Shown here piece by piece: positions 51,657 through 60,085 of a stretch of DNA of 64,000 bases. The position numbers were made by a program, and so were the translations under genes. Each line of letters starts with the position of its first letter. The stretch's first letter is position 1. A model generated the notes under the pieces. That model was not told where the DNA came from. It saw nothing but the letters and a program-made list of their open reading frames with translations, and did not search any database. This DNA comes from Flexivirga endophytica (GTDB lineage: Bacteria > Actinomycetota > Actinomycetes > Actinomycetales > Dermatophilaceae). The DNA lies in NCBI RefSeq assembly GCF_014640635.1, contig NZ_BMHI01000006.1, positions 248,001 to 312,000 of the forward strand, in the 5' to 3' direction.

Positions 51657-52961
51657 TCAGTCTTCTCCGCGGTGCCGCCGCGCGAGCAGGCGGCCGTGGC
51701 GTTCGCTGTTGGCGGCCGCCAGCTCGCCCTCGGCGGTGGCATGCCGCAGGTCCGCCGGTGTGGCGTCCCCGGTGCGCAGGTCTATCTGCTCGGACAGATA
51801 TCGCCACAGCACGGCGACGGTGGCCGTGACGGGCACCGCGAAGAACGCACCCGGTATGCCGAACTCGGTCCCGCCGAACGCCACCGAGAGCAGCACGATC
51901 GCCGGGTGCAGGGACATCGACCTGCTCTGCAGCAGCGGTTGCAGCACGTGCCCCTCGATCTGTTGCACCGCGACAATGATGATGAGCACGATGAGCGCCT
52001 TGCTGACGCCGCCCGCGACCAGTGCGACCAGCACGGCGACGGTGCCGGCGGCGAACGCTCCGACGATCGGGATGAACCCGCCGAAGAAGGTCAGCACGAT
52101 CAGCGGCATCGCCAGAGGGACCTGGAGGACGACCAGACCGATGCCGATGCAGATCGAATCGACCGCGCTGACGATCGCCTGGGTGCGAATGAAGCCCGAG
52201 AGGGTGTTCCAGGCCCGTGTCAGCGCCTCGGTGAGGTGCGCTCCGGCCCCTCGGCCGACGGAGACGCGAAGCCACGGCAGGAAACGTGGACCGTCCTTCA
52301 GGAAGAAGAAGGTGAGGATCAGGGCGAGCACCGCGTCGACCAGCACCTGGCCGGCGAGCGTGATGCCGTTCAACACCTGCGAGGCGATCTGGTTACCGCT
52401 GGACTTCAACTTGTCGGTGATGCTCGCGGTCGCCTGGTCGATCTGATCGGGCTGGATGTGCAGCGGACCGTCCTGGAGCTGGTCACGCAGCTGGTTGACG
52501 CCGGCCACCGACTGGTTGACCAGGTCGCCCCACTGGGAGGACACCGTCGGCGCCATGGCGGCGATGATGCCGCCGACCACGATCAGCGCCAGCAGCAACC
52601 CGCCCAGTGCGGCCAGCGCGGGAGGCACCTTGTGCGCGCGCATCCAGCGCACCGGCGGCCACAGCACGGTGGTGATCAGCAGGGCGATCGCGACCGGCAA
52701 CAACGCCGACCAGAACATGCCCAGCAGCTTGAGGACCAGCCACGTGCCTGCGGCCACGACGATGAACCGCAAGGACCAGCTGGCGGTCCACTTCAGCGCC
52801 TGGCTGATGATGTCGGCCCGGTCGAGGCCACGGTTCGGGTTGCGGTCGGCGGCATCCCCAGCCGTCGCGGGCGCCTCGGTGCCGGCGGCGGACCGTTCGT
52901 CGGTTGCTGCCTCCTGCCGGTCGATCACCGGGGTCGGGTTACTGGGACGGCGTTTGGCCAT
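51657..52961 (-). CDS. AI-2E family transporter
   Basis: A 434-residue membrane protein of the AI-2 exporter (PerM-like) family. A polar N-terminus of about 50 residues precedes eight predicted helices. Family signatures: ALLITTVLWPPVRWMRAHKVP, LALILTFFFLKDGPRFLPWL, LTFFGGFIPIVGAFAAGTVA and QIEGHVLQPLLQSRSMSLHPAIVLLSVAFGG. Members move small molecules or ions; AI-2 export is only one proven case, so the substrate is open. It is convergent with the broken DUF2461 gene. Confidence 0.9.
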   Translation of the reverse strand: MAKRRPSNPTPVIDRQEAATDERSAAGTEAPATAGDAADRNPNRGLDRADIISQALKWTASWSLRFIVVAAGTWLVLKLLGMFWSALLPVAIALLITTVLWPPVRWMRAHKVPPALAALGGLLLALIVVGGIIAAMAPTVSSQWGDLVNQSVAGVNQLRDQLQDGPLHIQPDQIDQATASITDKLKSSGNQIASQVLNGITLAGQVLVDAVLALILTFFFLKDGPRFLPWLRVSVGRGAGAHLTEALTRAWNTLSGFIRTQAIVSAVDSICIGIGLVVLQVPLAMPLIVLTFFGGFIPIVGAFAAGTVAVLVALVAGGVSKALIVLIIIVAVQQIEGHVLQPLLQSRSMSLHPAIVLLSVAFGGTEFGIPGAFFAVPVTATVAVLWRYLSEQIDLRTGDATPADLRHATAEGELAAANSERHGRLLARRHRGED

Positions 52962-53187
52962 GGTGGCGTGTCCTCCCCGGGATGGTCTGCGTGCTGAGAC
53001 GTTCGCCTGAACGCCGAGCCGCTGCGCGGCTTCGGGGGTAACGGTATGTCACCACCGCCCAGGAAGTAGGCAGCCGCACGATGACGCCAGTGCACAGAAT
53101 CAGAAATAATCTGATGCCGATGTCTGCGCGCACCGTACTAGGGCGTGCCTGGTCGGTCCCGAGGCGCCGGACGGTTAGCCTTGCTCG

Positions 53188-56100
53188 GTGAGTTCGCCCA
53201 TCCCCCAAGACGATTCGACCAACCCCTGGTTGGCGACCGGCCGTGATGCCCTGGTGCGTGACGCCGTGGGGGAGTGGCAGCGTCATCTGGTGGACCTCGG
53301 CGGGCGCAACACGCTGCTGTGGTTCCGCGATCTGCCGAGCGCCACGCTCGATCTGACGCGCGCCCACCCGGCCGGTATGGCGCAGCTGCTCACCAACGGA
53401 TCCGCGCCCCTGAAACTGCTGTTGCGAGAGCCGGCGGCACTGACCGAAGGGGACCGCCGAGCGCGCGTCGTCCGCTCCCGCACCCAGGCGCTGGCCCAGG
53501 AGCGTGGCATCTCCTCCTGCTACCTGGCGATCGGGATGGCGACCTGGGACCACCCCGGCGCACCACGCAGTCCGGCCGCTCCTGTGCTGTTGCGGCGGCT
53601 GGAGATCGTCGCGACCCCCAAGGACCCGCAGTCGTTGACGCTGCGGCTGCACCCGCAGATCGAGTTCAACACGGTGCTCGCGAAGTATGTCGAGGTCGCT
53701 CACGGCATACACCTGGACACCGCGGCGATCGACGACTACCTGCGCGACACCGATCGGGTGGACCCGGGCGTCGTGCTGACCCAGGTGCAGGAGGCGTGCG
53801 CCGACATACCCGGCTTCGACGTCGCGCGCCGCTATGTCGTGGGCACGTTCAGCTACACGAAACTGCCGATGGTGCGCGATCTCGGCGACCAGCTGGAGTC
53901 CCTGTCCTCGCACCCGGTGATCGCCGCGCTCGCCGGGGATGCCGATGCCCGGGAGGAGGTCAGCGCCGACGCGCCGGTCGTCGTCGACCGGGACCCGGAG
54001 ACGGAGCATCTCGTGCTGGACGCGGATGCCTCGCAGCAGGACGTCGTCGAGGCGGTCCGGGCGGGGGCGCATCTGGTGGTGGAAGGCCCACCGGGCACGG
54101 GCAAGAGCCAGACGATCGCCAATCTCATCGCCGCGATCGCGGCCGACGGGCGGCGGGTGCTGTTCGTCGCCGAGAAGCGCGCGGCCATCGACGCGGTCGT
54201 CAAGCGGCTCGACCGGGTGGGGCTCGGCGACATGATGCTCGACATACACGACGGCCGGACCAACGCCCGGGAGCTGACCGCCCACCTGGTCGCCACGATG
54301 GACGACATCGTCGGTTCGGACCCGGAGTCGCGCGCGACACCTGCCGATCTCACCGCGCTGCGTGACGAGCTCGCGGCGCACCGTCGGGCGATGCACGAGC
54401 CGCGCAAGCCGTGGGGTGTCACCGTCGACGAGGCACAGAGCCAGGTGGCCGCCTTCCACGCGATGAAGCCGGCGCCACGGTCCCACGCAGGCATCGATCC
54501 GGCCGACCTGGAGGCAATCCCGGCCACCCGACGCGACGAGTTGCGCGACGAGCTGGTGCGGGTGGCCGACCTGGGCGCCTGGCGCACCGACGACGCTCCG
54601 GACCCGTGGTACGGCGCCCGGGTCGTCGGCGTACAGCAGGCCGGTCGCACCCAGGAACTGGTCGGCGGGCTGGCCGACGGCGGCCTCCAGGAGCACCGCG
54701 ACATGCTTTCGGCACTCGGCGACAAGCTCGGTCTGCCCGCAGCACGCACGATGCTTGAGTCGGAGCAGCAGCTCGAGCTGATGTCCGAGGTGCATCGGAC
54801 CCTGGAGACGTTCCGGCCGGAGGTCTTCTCCGCGCCACTGGAACAGCTGGTCCACGCGACCGGCTCGAGCGCCTATCGCAAGGACAACCCGAGCGATCTC
54901 GGCGTGCTGGACCGGCGACGGCTGCGCAAGCAGTCCAGGAGCCTGCTGCGCCCGGGACAGCCGCCCGCGGACCTGCACGGTGTGCTGGTGCTGGCCGCCG
55001 CCCAGCGCGAGAAATGGCGCAAGACCGCGGGCAAGGGCTCGCTGCCGTCCGCGCCGGTCGACGTCGCGAAGTATGTCGCCGCCCACGAGCGCTTGCGCGA
55101 GGACCTGGAATGGCTGGGAAAGCGGTTGGAGGGCACCCGCGAGGGTGACCGGCTGCTCGACGTCGACTACGACACCTTGCAGGACCGGTTGCGTCGCCTG
55201 GCCGATGCCAAGGACCGTTTGGCGCTGGTCCCGACGGTGATCGGCCCGCTGGACCAGTTGCGCGCGAACGGCCTCGGCGATCTGATCGACGATCTCGCCG
55301 CACGCAAGGTGCCGGCCGGTCGCGTTGCCGCTGAGTTCGAATTCGTCTGGTGGCGTGCGGTTCTCGCGCGCATCGCGGACACCGATCCGGCGTATGGCGA
55401 CGCCGACGGGACACAGCTGCGCGAGCGCGTCACGGCATACGCCGAGGGCGACGCGCGGCACGTGCACTCCGGCGCGGCGGCGGTGCGCGGCGCCTGGGCC
55501 GATCAGGTGCGTCGGACGATGCGGGACCTGCCGGAGCAGGAGACGTTGCTGCGCGAGCAGCAGCGTGCCGATCGGCCGCTGCCGCTGCGCGAGTTGCTGC
55601 CGCAGGCGCCGGAACTGCTGACCGCCGTCGCACCGTGCTGGGTGATGAGCCCGCTGCTGGTGGCTTCGACCCTGCCACCGGGCGTGTGGTTCGACGTGGT
55701 GGTGTTCGACGAGGCGTCCCAGATCCCGCCCGCCGAGGCGATCTCCGCGATCTCCCGCGCCGGGCAGGTCGTGGTGTCCGGAGACCGGAAACAGTTGCCG
55801 CCGACGAGCTTCTTCCGTGGTGTCGACGAGCCCGACGAGGAGACGACACCGGTCACTGCCGAGTCGGTGCTGGACGCGCTCGCCCCGCTGCTGCCCAGCC
55901 GCGAGCTGACCTGGCACTACCGCGCGCTGGACGAACGCCTGATCGCCTTCGCCAACGCGCAGCTGTATGGCGGCAGGCTCATCACCTTCCCCGGCGTCGG
56001 CGACGACAGCGTGGTCCGGCTCGACGTCGTGACCGGGAGGCCTGCCGCCGACGACGGATCCGACGGCGTCGGCGGTGAGGTCGAGCGCGTGGTGCAGGTC

Positions 56101-57087
56101 GTGCTGGACCAGGCCCGACAGCGCCCGGACGAGTCGATCGGGGTCATCACGCTCGGCCAGCGGCACGCCGACCGCATCGAGGCCGCACTGCGCGATGCAG
56201 TGGCCGATGACGCGGCTCTGGCGTCGCTGGTGGACGAGTCGGTGCCCGAACCCTTCTTCGTCAAGAACCTCGAGCGCGTCCAGGGCGACGAGCGCGATGC
56301 GATCGTGCTCTCGGTGGGTCATGCCCGCGCCGCGGACGGCACTGCCCCGCACCGGTTCGGGCCGATCAGCGCCGAAGGCGGCGAGCGCCGGCTCAACGTC
56401 GCGATCACCCGCGCTCGCCGGCGGATGGTCATGGTGTCGTCGTTCTCCGGCGACGAGTTGCACCCGGGCCGGCTGCGCTCGCGTGGTGGCCTGTTGCTGC
56501 GCGACTACCTGCTGTATGCCGGGTCCGGCGGCGCCGCCCGGCGGGTGCACTCGGACACCTCGGACGCCGAACGCGGCGCGCCGCAGCCGAAGGCACCGGC
56601 CGGTGTGGTCCGTGGCCCGGACGGTCGGCGGCGGCGGGCCGCGTCCTCGGGCAGTGTGCTGGACCGGCCGATGTTGCCGCCGACACCCGAGGTCGAGGTC
56701 CCGGTGCTGGTGCAGGACCTGGCCCGCCGGTTGCGTGCCGAGGGGCTGGTGGTCCACCCCGGCTGGGGCACCTCACAGCACCGGCTCGACCTGGCGGTGG
56801 AGGATCCCCGCCGACCGGGCTCGTTGCTCGTCGCCATCGACACCGACGGAGCGGTCTACGGATCGATCGTCTCCACCCGTGACCGCGAGCGACTGCGTGC
56901 CGAGCAACTGCGCCGGCTCGGCTGGAGCTACGAGCGCGTCTGGACCCGGGACCTCTTCCGCGACCCGGCCCGTGAGGTCGCCCGGCTGGTCGGGGCAGTC
57001 CACGCCGCGTCTGCGGCCGCGAGCACGGAGCAGCGGATGGAAACGGCCCACGACAGGGCGCACAACCCGTGGTTGGCCGATGACTGA
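53188..57087 (+). CDS. Large superfamily 1 helicase-nuclease (DUF4011 / REase fusion)
   Basis: A 1299-residue DNA or RNA helicase. The N-terminal region is DUF4011-like (EWQRHLVDLGGRNTLLWFRD, LEIVATPKDPQSLTLRLHPQIEFN). The helicase core has Walker A EGPPGTGKSQT (about residue 302), Walker B VVVFDEASQIPPAEA, motif III VVSGDRKQLPPTSFF, and motifs V-VI in RLNVAITRARRRMVMVSSF. The last 130 residues look like a Vsr-type endonuclease (EGLVVHPGWGTSQHRLDLAVED, then LRRLGWSYERVWTRDLFRDP). Such proteins occur in defence contexts and also as lone chromosomal genes; no other defence gene is near. The GTG at 53188 is the start. Confidence 0.85.
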   Translation: MSSPIPQDDSTNPWLATGRDALVRDAVGEWQRHLVDLGGRNTLLWFRDLPSATLDLTRAHPAGMAQLLTNGSAPLKLLLREPAALTEGDRRARVVRSRTQALAQERGISSCYLAIGMATWDHPGAPRSPAAPVLLRRLEIVATPKDPQSLTLRLHPQIEFNTVLAKYVEVAHGIHLDTAAIDDYLRDTDRVDPGVVLTQVQEACADIPGFDVARRYVVGTFSYTKLPMVRDLGDQLESLSSHPVIAALAGDADAREEVSADAPVVVDRDPETEHLVLDADASQQDVVEAVRAGAHLVVEGPPGTGKSQTIANLIAAIAADGRRVLFVAEKRAAIDAVVKRLDRVGLGDMMLDIHDGRTNARELTAHLVATMDDIVGSDPESRATPADLTALRDELAAHRRAMHEPRKPWGVTVDEAQSQVAAFHAMKPAPRSHAGIDPADLEAIPATRRDELRDELVRVADLGAWRTDDAPDPWYGARVVGVQQAGRTQELVGGLADGGLQEHRDMLSALGDKLGLPAARTMLESEQQLELMSEVHRTLETFRPEVFSAPLEQLVHATGSSAYRKDNPSDLGVLDRRRLRKQSRSLLRPGQPPADLHGVLVLAAAQREKWRKTAGKGSLPSAPVDVAKYVAAHERLREDLEWLGKRLEGTREGDRLLDVDYDTLQDRLRRLADAKDRLALVPTVIGPLDQLRANGLGDLIDDLAARKVPAGRVAAEFEFVWWRAVLARIADTDPAYGDADGTQLRERVTAYAEGDARHVHSGAAAVRGAWADQVRRTMRDLPEQETLLREQQRADRPLPLRELLPQAPELLTAVAPCWVMSPLLVASTLPPGVWFDVVVFDEASQIPPAEAISAISRAGQVVVSGDRKQLPPTSFFRGVDEPDEETTPVTAESVLDALAPLLPSRELTWHYRALDERLIAFANAQLYGGRLITFPGVGDDSVVRLDVVTGRPAADDGSDGVGGEVERVVQVVLDQARQRPDESIGVITLGQRHADRIEAALRDAVADDAALASLVDESVPEPFFVKNLERVQGDERDAIVLSVGHARAADGTAPHRFGPISAEGGERRLNVAITRARRRMVMVSSFSGDELHPGRLRSRGGLLLRDYLLYAGSGGAARRVHSDTSDAERGAPQPKAPAGVVRGPDGRRRRAASSGSVLDRPMLPPTPEVEVPVLVQDLARRLRAEGLVVHPGWGTSQHRLDLAVEDPRRPGSLLVAIDTDGAVYGSIVSTRDRERLRAEQLRRLGWSYERVWTRDLFRDPAREVARLVGAVHAASAAASTEQRMETAHDRAHNPWLADD

Positions 57088-57376
57088 TCAGCAAAGCGGG
57101 CCGAGTGCCGGGGGCGAGCAGCCGCCGCAGGACGACCAACCGCAGCCGCGCAAGCGGACCCACCGTCGGGCCACGCGCCCGGCCACCGGTGGCGACCCGA
57201 CGGCCGACGTCCCGCCGCGCCCCGGCCGTGACGACACCGACGCCGGTTGGGCGCCGGACGCACCGGACAGCAACGACACTCCGCGAAAGAACAAGCGGGA
57301 CAAGTCGGACGCCGACCGCGAGGAGAGTGCCCAGGACCGCTGGTGGCGGGAGCAGCGACCGCCGCATTGGGGGTGA
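57080..57376 (+). CDS. Small disordered protein coupled to the helicase gene
   Basis: A 98-residue, highly charged protein rich in Pro, Asp, Arg and Gln, with no predicted fold except a C-terminal DRWWREQRPPHWG motif. Its ATG overlaps the helicase stop region by 8 bp, so it is co-translated. I know of no function; the tryptophan motif may be a docking peptide for the helicase. Confidence 0.7.
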   Translation: MTDQQSGPSAGGEQPPQDDQPQPRKRTHRRATRPATGGDPTADVPPRPGRDDTDAGWAPDAPDSNDTPRKNKRDKSDADREESAQDRWWREQRPPHWG

Positions 57377-57397
57377 CTCGCCGGAGGTGGGCACGCG

Positions 57398-57428
57398 AAA
57401 GGGGCGGGACCACTGTGGTCCCGCCCCT
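57398..57428. terminator. Strong terminator
   Basis: AAGGGGCGGGACCA pairs with TGGTCCCGCCCCTT around CTG, a stem of about 14 bp between the convergent small-protein gene (ends 57376) and mscL (ends 57457). The AA and TT ends make it usable from both sides. Confidence 0.85.
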
Positions 57429-57456
57429 TCGGCGTTCTTTCGGGTGAGCTGCGGGG

Positions 57457-57825
57457 TCAGACCTGACCCTGGCCGCGACCCTGACGCAGTTCGCCGAGGA
57501 TCTCGGTCAGCACGTCGACCTCCGTCGCCGCTGCCTCCTCTTCCTTCATGTAGCGCTCGTGGAACGCCTCGTAGGGCTTGACGACGCCGAAGTAGACGAC
57601 GGCGGCCAGGATGATGAAGGCGACGAGCGCGGTGATGAAGCCGCCCACGTGGACGCCGCCGGGCTGGTAGCTGCTGAAGTTTGCCGAGCCACCGACCTTA
57701 CCGATGAGGTCCATGATGACCGTCGTGAACGCCGTGACCACGGTCGCGAACGCGCCGCCGATGATGAAGGCGACGGCGATCTGGACCAGATTGCCTTGCA
57801 TGAGGAACTTCTTGAAGCCTGCCAT
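57457..57825 (-). CDS. mscL: Large-conductance mechanosensitive channel
   Basis: A 122-residue channel that opens under osmotic shock. MAGFKKFLMQGNLVQIAVAFIIGGAFATVVTA is the amphipathic N-helix plus first transmembrane helix. A periplasmic loop follows, then the second helix FITALVAFIILAAVVYFGVV, and a charged cytoplasmic C-terminal helix with LTEILGELR. The length is shorter than average, as in many actinobacteria. Confidence 0.94.
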   Translation of the reverse strand: MAGFKKFLMQGNLVQIAVAFIIGGAFATVVTAFTTVIMDLIGKVGGSANFSSYQPGGVHVGGFITALVAFIILAAVVYFGVVKPYEAFHERYMKEEEAAATEVDVLTEILGELRQGRGQGQV

Positions 57826-57971
57826 GAAATGTGTCCTTGACTTGGAGGGGTGTCGTGTCGCGGGAACTGTATCGGAGATTCAAAACCTCGGAGAACGCGA
57901 AACACCGGTCACACAGGTCACAGTTGTGCTATCGCACCCGAGGCCGACCCCGATCGGCGGCGCGCTCTCGA

Positions 57972-58655
57972 TCAGGCGCCGGCCCGGAGCGCCAGCTGTA
58001 TGCCGCCACCCACTCCTCCTGCAGTTGCCGCGCTCGCGGAACCGACCGCGGCGGCCTGAGTGGGACTGACAGCGACCAGCACAGCCGGTGCATCGGCGGA
58101 TGCTGAGCGCGTCGTGGGACCGGCGGCCTCGCCCTCGTCTGCACCCGGCACGGAGACAACTCGGACCGCGGTGGCCACCGTCCTGCCCTTGGCGGTGTCG
58201 ATCAGGTCGACGCGGTCGCCGGGTTGCAGCACCTGCACCAGCGCCCGCTCACCCGCGGTCAGTCCCACGATCACCTTGTCCGGCGGCACCGACGGCCAGG
58301 ACCGGGCGGCTCGCACCCGTGCGCCGGTGACCGGCTCGCCGGCGCGGATCGGGGCGGTGAGGATCTTGCCGGCGGCGTAGGACGAGCTGAGCAGGCCGGG
58401 GATCCGGTCAGCCGTGGACCAGCTGACCTGGCGGAGATCGGCGGAGGTCAGTCGTTGCCCGGCGGGCAGATCGTGCGTCGCGACGGTGACCGTGTGCGTC
58501 GGCGGGTCCGCCGGCCGGACCGCACCGACCACGGCCAGCATCGCGCAACCGGTGAGCAGTCCGGTCAGCACGCGGCGACCGCGCGAACGGCGCCAGCGGG
58601 CCTCGCGGCTGTCGCCCTGCCACGACTCGGGCAGTAGGCGTAGCGGGCTCTTCAT
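57972..58655 (-). CDS. SAF-domain protein, CpaB/RcpC-like
   Basis: A 227-residue membrane-anchored protein. One transmembrane helix lies near residues 28-45 (VLTGLLTGCAMLAVVGAV). A SAF domain follows (VATHDLPAGQRLTSADLRQVSW), then the RcpC/CpaB-like beta domain (VIVGLTAGERALVQVLQPGDRVDLID, VLVAVSPTQAAAV). Such proteins help assemble Flp/Tad pili, but no other tad gene is visible. The start overlaps the stop of the MTA phosphorylase gene (ATGA). Confidence 0.83.
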   Translation of the reverse strand: MKSPLRLLPESWQGDSREARWRRSRGRRVLTGLLTGCAMLAVVGAVRPADPPTHTVTVATHDLPAGQRLTSADLRQVSWSTADRIPGLLSSSYAAGKILTAPIRAGEPVTGARVRAARSWPSVPPDKVIVGLTAGERALVQVLQPGDRVDLIDTAKGRTVATAVRVVSVPGADEGEAAGPTTRSASADAPAVLVAVSPTQAAAVGSASAATAGGVGGGIQLALRAGA

Positions 58656-59503
58656 CACGGCAGCGTGATCGGCAGGTCCTGGCCGTCGAGCACGCGGCGG
58701 CAGGGGCAGGTCGCCGCGTCGTCCGACTGGGGTGCCGGCAGCCGTGAGATCGTCTCGCGCAGCGCAACCTTGAGGTGCTCGATGTTGTCGGCGAAGACGC
58801 GCATGACCTCCTCGTGGGTCACCGACTCGCCACCTTCGACTCCGGCGTCGTTGTCGGTGATCAGGCAGGCGGTACCGAAGCACATCGCCAGCTCGCGGGC
58901 AATCGATGCCTCCGGCATGCCCGTCATACCGACGACCGACCAGCCGGCGGCCTGGTGCCATTGCGACTCGGCACGGGAGGAGAAGCGCGGTCCTCCGATC
59001 ACGACGAGTGTGCCGCCGTCGACGGTTCGGTCGAAATGAGTGCTGGTGGAGTCCAGCAGGGCCGAACGCACTTGGGGGCAATAGGGATCGGCGAACGACA
59101 CGTGCACCACCGGACCGACCTCGTCATAGACGGTGCTCGCTCGGCCGGTGGTGCGGTCGACCACCTGATCGGGCACGAGCAGGGTGCCGGGCGTGTGCTC
59201 GGCGCGCAGCGAACCCACCGCGCACGGAGCGATGACCTGGCGCACTCCGACCGATCGCAACGCCCAGAGGTTGGCGCGGTAGTTGACCAGGTGCGGCGGG
59301 TAGCGGTGGCCCTGACCGTGCCGGGCGAGGAAGGCGACGCGCCGCCCGTCGACGTCGCCCATGACGATGTCGTCGCTCGGTGCGCCGAAGGGTGTGTCGA
59401 CCCGGACGCGCTCGGGTGCGTCGAAGAAGGAGTAGAAGCCGGAGCCACCGATGACGCCGATGTCCGCCGGAGGACCGTCGTAGGGATGGTCGTCTGAAGT
59501 CAT
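58655..59503 (-). CDS. S-methyl-5'-thioadenosine phosphorylase / related purine nucleoside phosphorylase
   Basis: A 282-residue phosphorylase of the MTAP/PNP family. It would split methylthioadenosine (or methylthioinosine) with phosphate. Motifs: IGVIGGSGFYSF, FLARHGQGHRYPPHLVNYRAN, APCAVGSLRAEHTPGTLLVPDQ, GGPRFSSRAESQ and GMTGMPEASIAREL with VITDNDAGVEG-like ending. A C-terminal extension with CPCRR goes beyond the usual end. The substrate base cannot be fixed by eye. It lies upstream of and is coupled to the SAF gene. Confidence 0.87.
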   Translation of the reverse strand: MTSDDHPYDGPPADIGVIGGSGFYSFFDAPERVRVDTPFGAPSDDIVMGDVDGRRVAFLARHGQGHRYPPHLVNYRANLWALRSVGVRQVIAPCAVGSLRAEHTPGTLLVPDQVVDRTTGRASTVYDEVGPVVHVSFADPYCPQVRSALLDSTSTHFDRTVDGGTLVVIGGPRFSSRAESQWHQAAGWSVVGMTGMPEASIARELAMCFGTACLITDNDAGVEGGESVTHEEVMRVFADNIEHLKVALRETISRLPAPQSDDAATCPCRRVLDGQDLPITLP

Positions 59504-59612
59504 GCTGCGAGATTAGTCAGCGGTGCGGACCGGTGGGCGTCGCAGGCGGGCATCGGTGGACGACAACAGCGCATGTCGGGGGTTGTGGACGGAACGGCGC
59601 TCGAGCAACAAC

Positions 59613-59652
59613 GACCAGCAGAAAGTGCGGTATACCGCACGTCCTGCTGGTC
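59613..59652. terminator. Hairpin downstream of the fmdB-type gene
   Basis: GACCAGCAG (59613-59621) pairs with CTGCTGGTC (59644-59652). The inside is the perfect palindrome GTGCGGTATACCGCAC (59625-59640). It lies between the fmdB stop (59667) and the MTA phosphorylase start (59503) and most likely ends the fmdB transcript. Confidence 0.7.
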
Positions 59653-59666
59653 CTTGGTGAGTACAG

Positions 59667-60020
59667 CTAGGCGGCGGAGCCGTCGGACGCGGACTTGGTC
59701 GACGCGCTCGAGGTGGTGCTGGTCGTGCTCGCGGAGCTGCTGGAGGAATCGCTCGACTTCGTGGGGGTCGAACTGTCGCTCGTGGTCGAGGTGTCCTTGG
59801 CGGACGACGAGGACGACGCGGAGGAGGTGGCCTTCTTCGTCGAGTCACGCGAGTCGGTCTTGTAGAAGCCCGAGCCCTTGAACACCACGCCGACCGCGCC
59901 GAACTGCTTGCGGAGAGCACCGCCGCACTCGGGACAGACGGTCAGCGAATCGTCGGAGAAGGACTGCTGCACATCGAAGGCGTGCGCACAGTCCCTGCAT
60001 ACATAGGCATAGGTCGGCAC
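59667..60020 (-). CDS. FmdB family zinc-ribbon protein with Ser/Thr-rich tail
   Basis: A 117-residue protein. The first 55 residues are the FmdB zinc ribbon: VPTYAYVCRDCAHAFD with CxxC, then VCPECGGALRKQF with the second CxxC and FKGSGFYKTD. The last 60 residues are almost only Ser, Thr, Lys, Ala and Asp. The role of FmdB proteins is not settled (a regulatory role has been suggested). The start is GTG at 60020. Confidence 0.88.
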   Translation of the reverse strand: MPTYAYVCRDCAHAFDVQQSFSDDSLTVCPECGGALRKQFGAVGVVFKGSGFYKTDSRDSTKKATSSASSSSSAKDTSTTSDSSTPTKSSDSSSSSASTTSTTSSASTKSASDGSAA

Positions 60021-60085
60021 GCGCACAGTGTACGGCGTGTTCGGCGTGCGCTCTGACGCCACCGGCGGGAGCAGCCGGCGGCAGC

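Noticed and set aside
52939-56757. A 1272-codon open frame on the minus strand
   Set aside because: It lies opposite the clear helicase gene, has no recognisable domain, and its length comes from the high-GC antisense frame.
57556-57842. An open frame on the plus strand across mscL
   Set aside because: mscL on the minus strand is unmistakable; the plus frame has no family features.
57972-58655. The CpaB-like gene as evidence for a Tad pilus locus
   Set aside because: No TadA, TadB/C, pilin or prepilin peptidase gene is near; only the SAF-domain protein is present.
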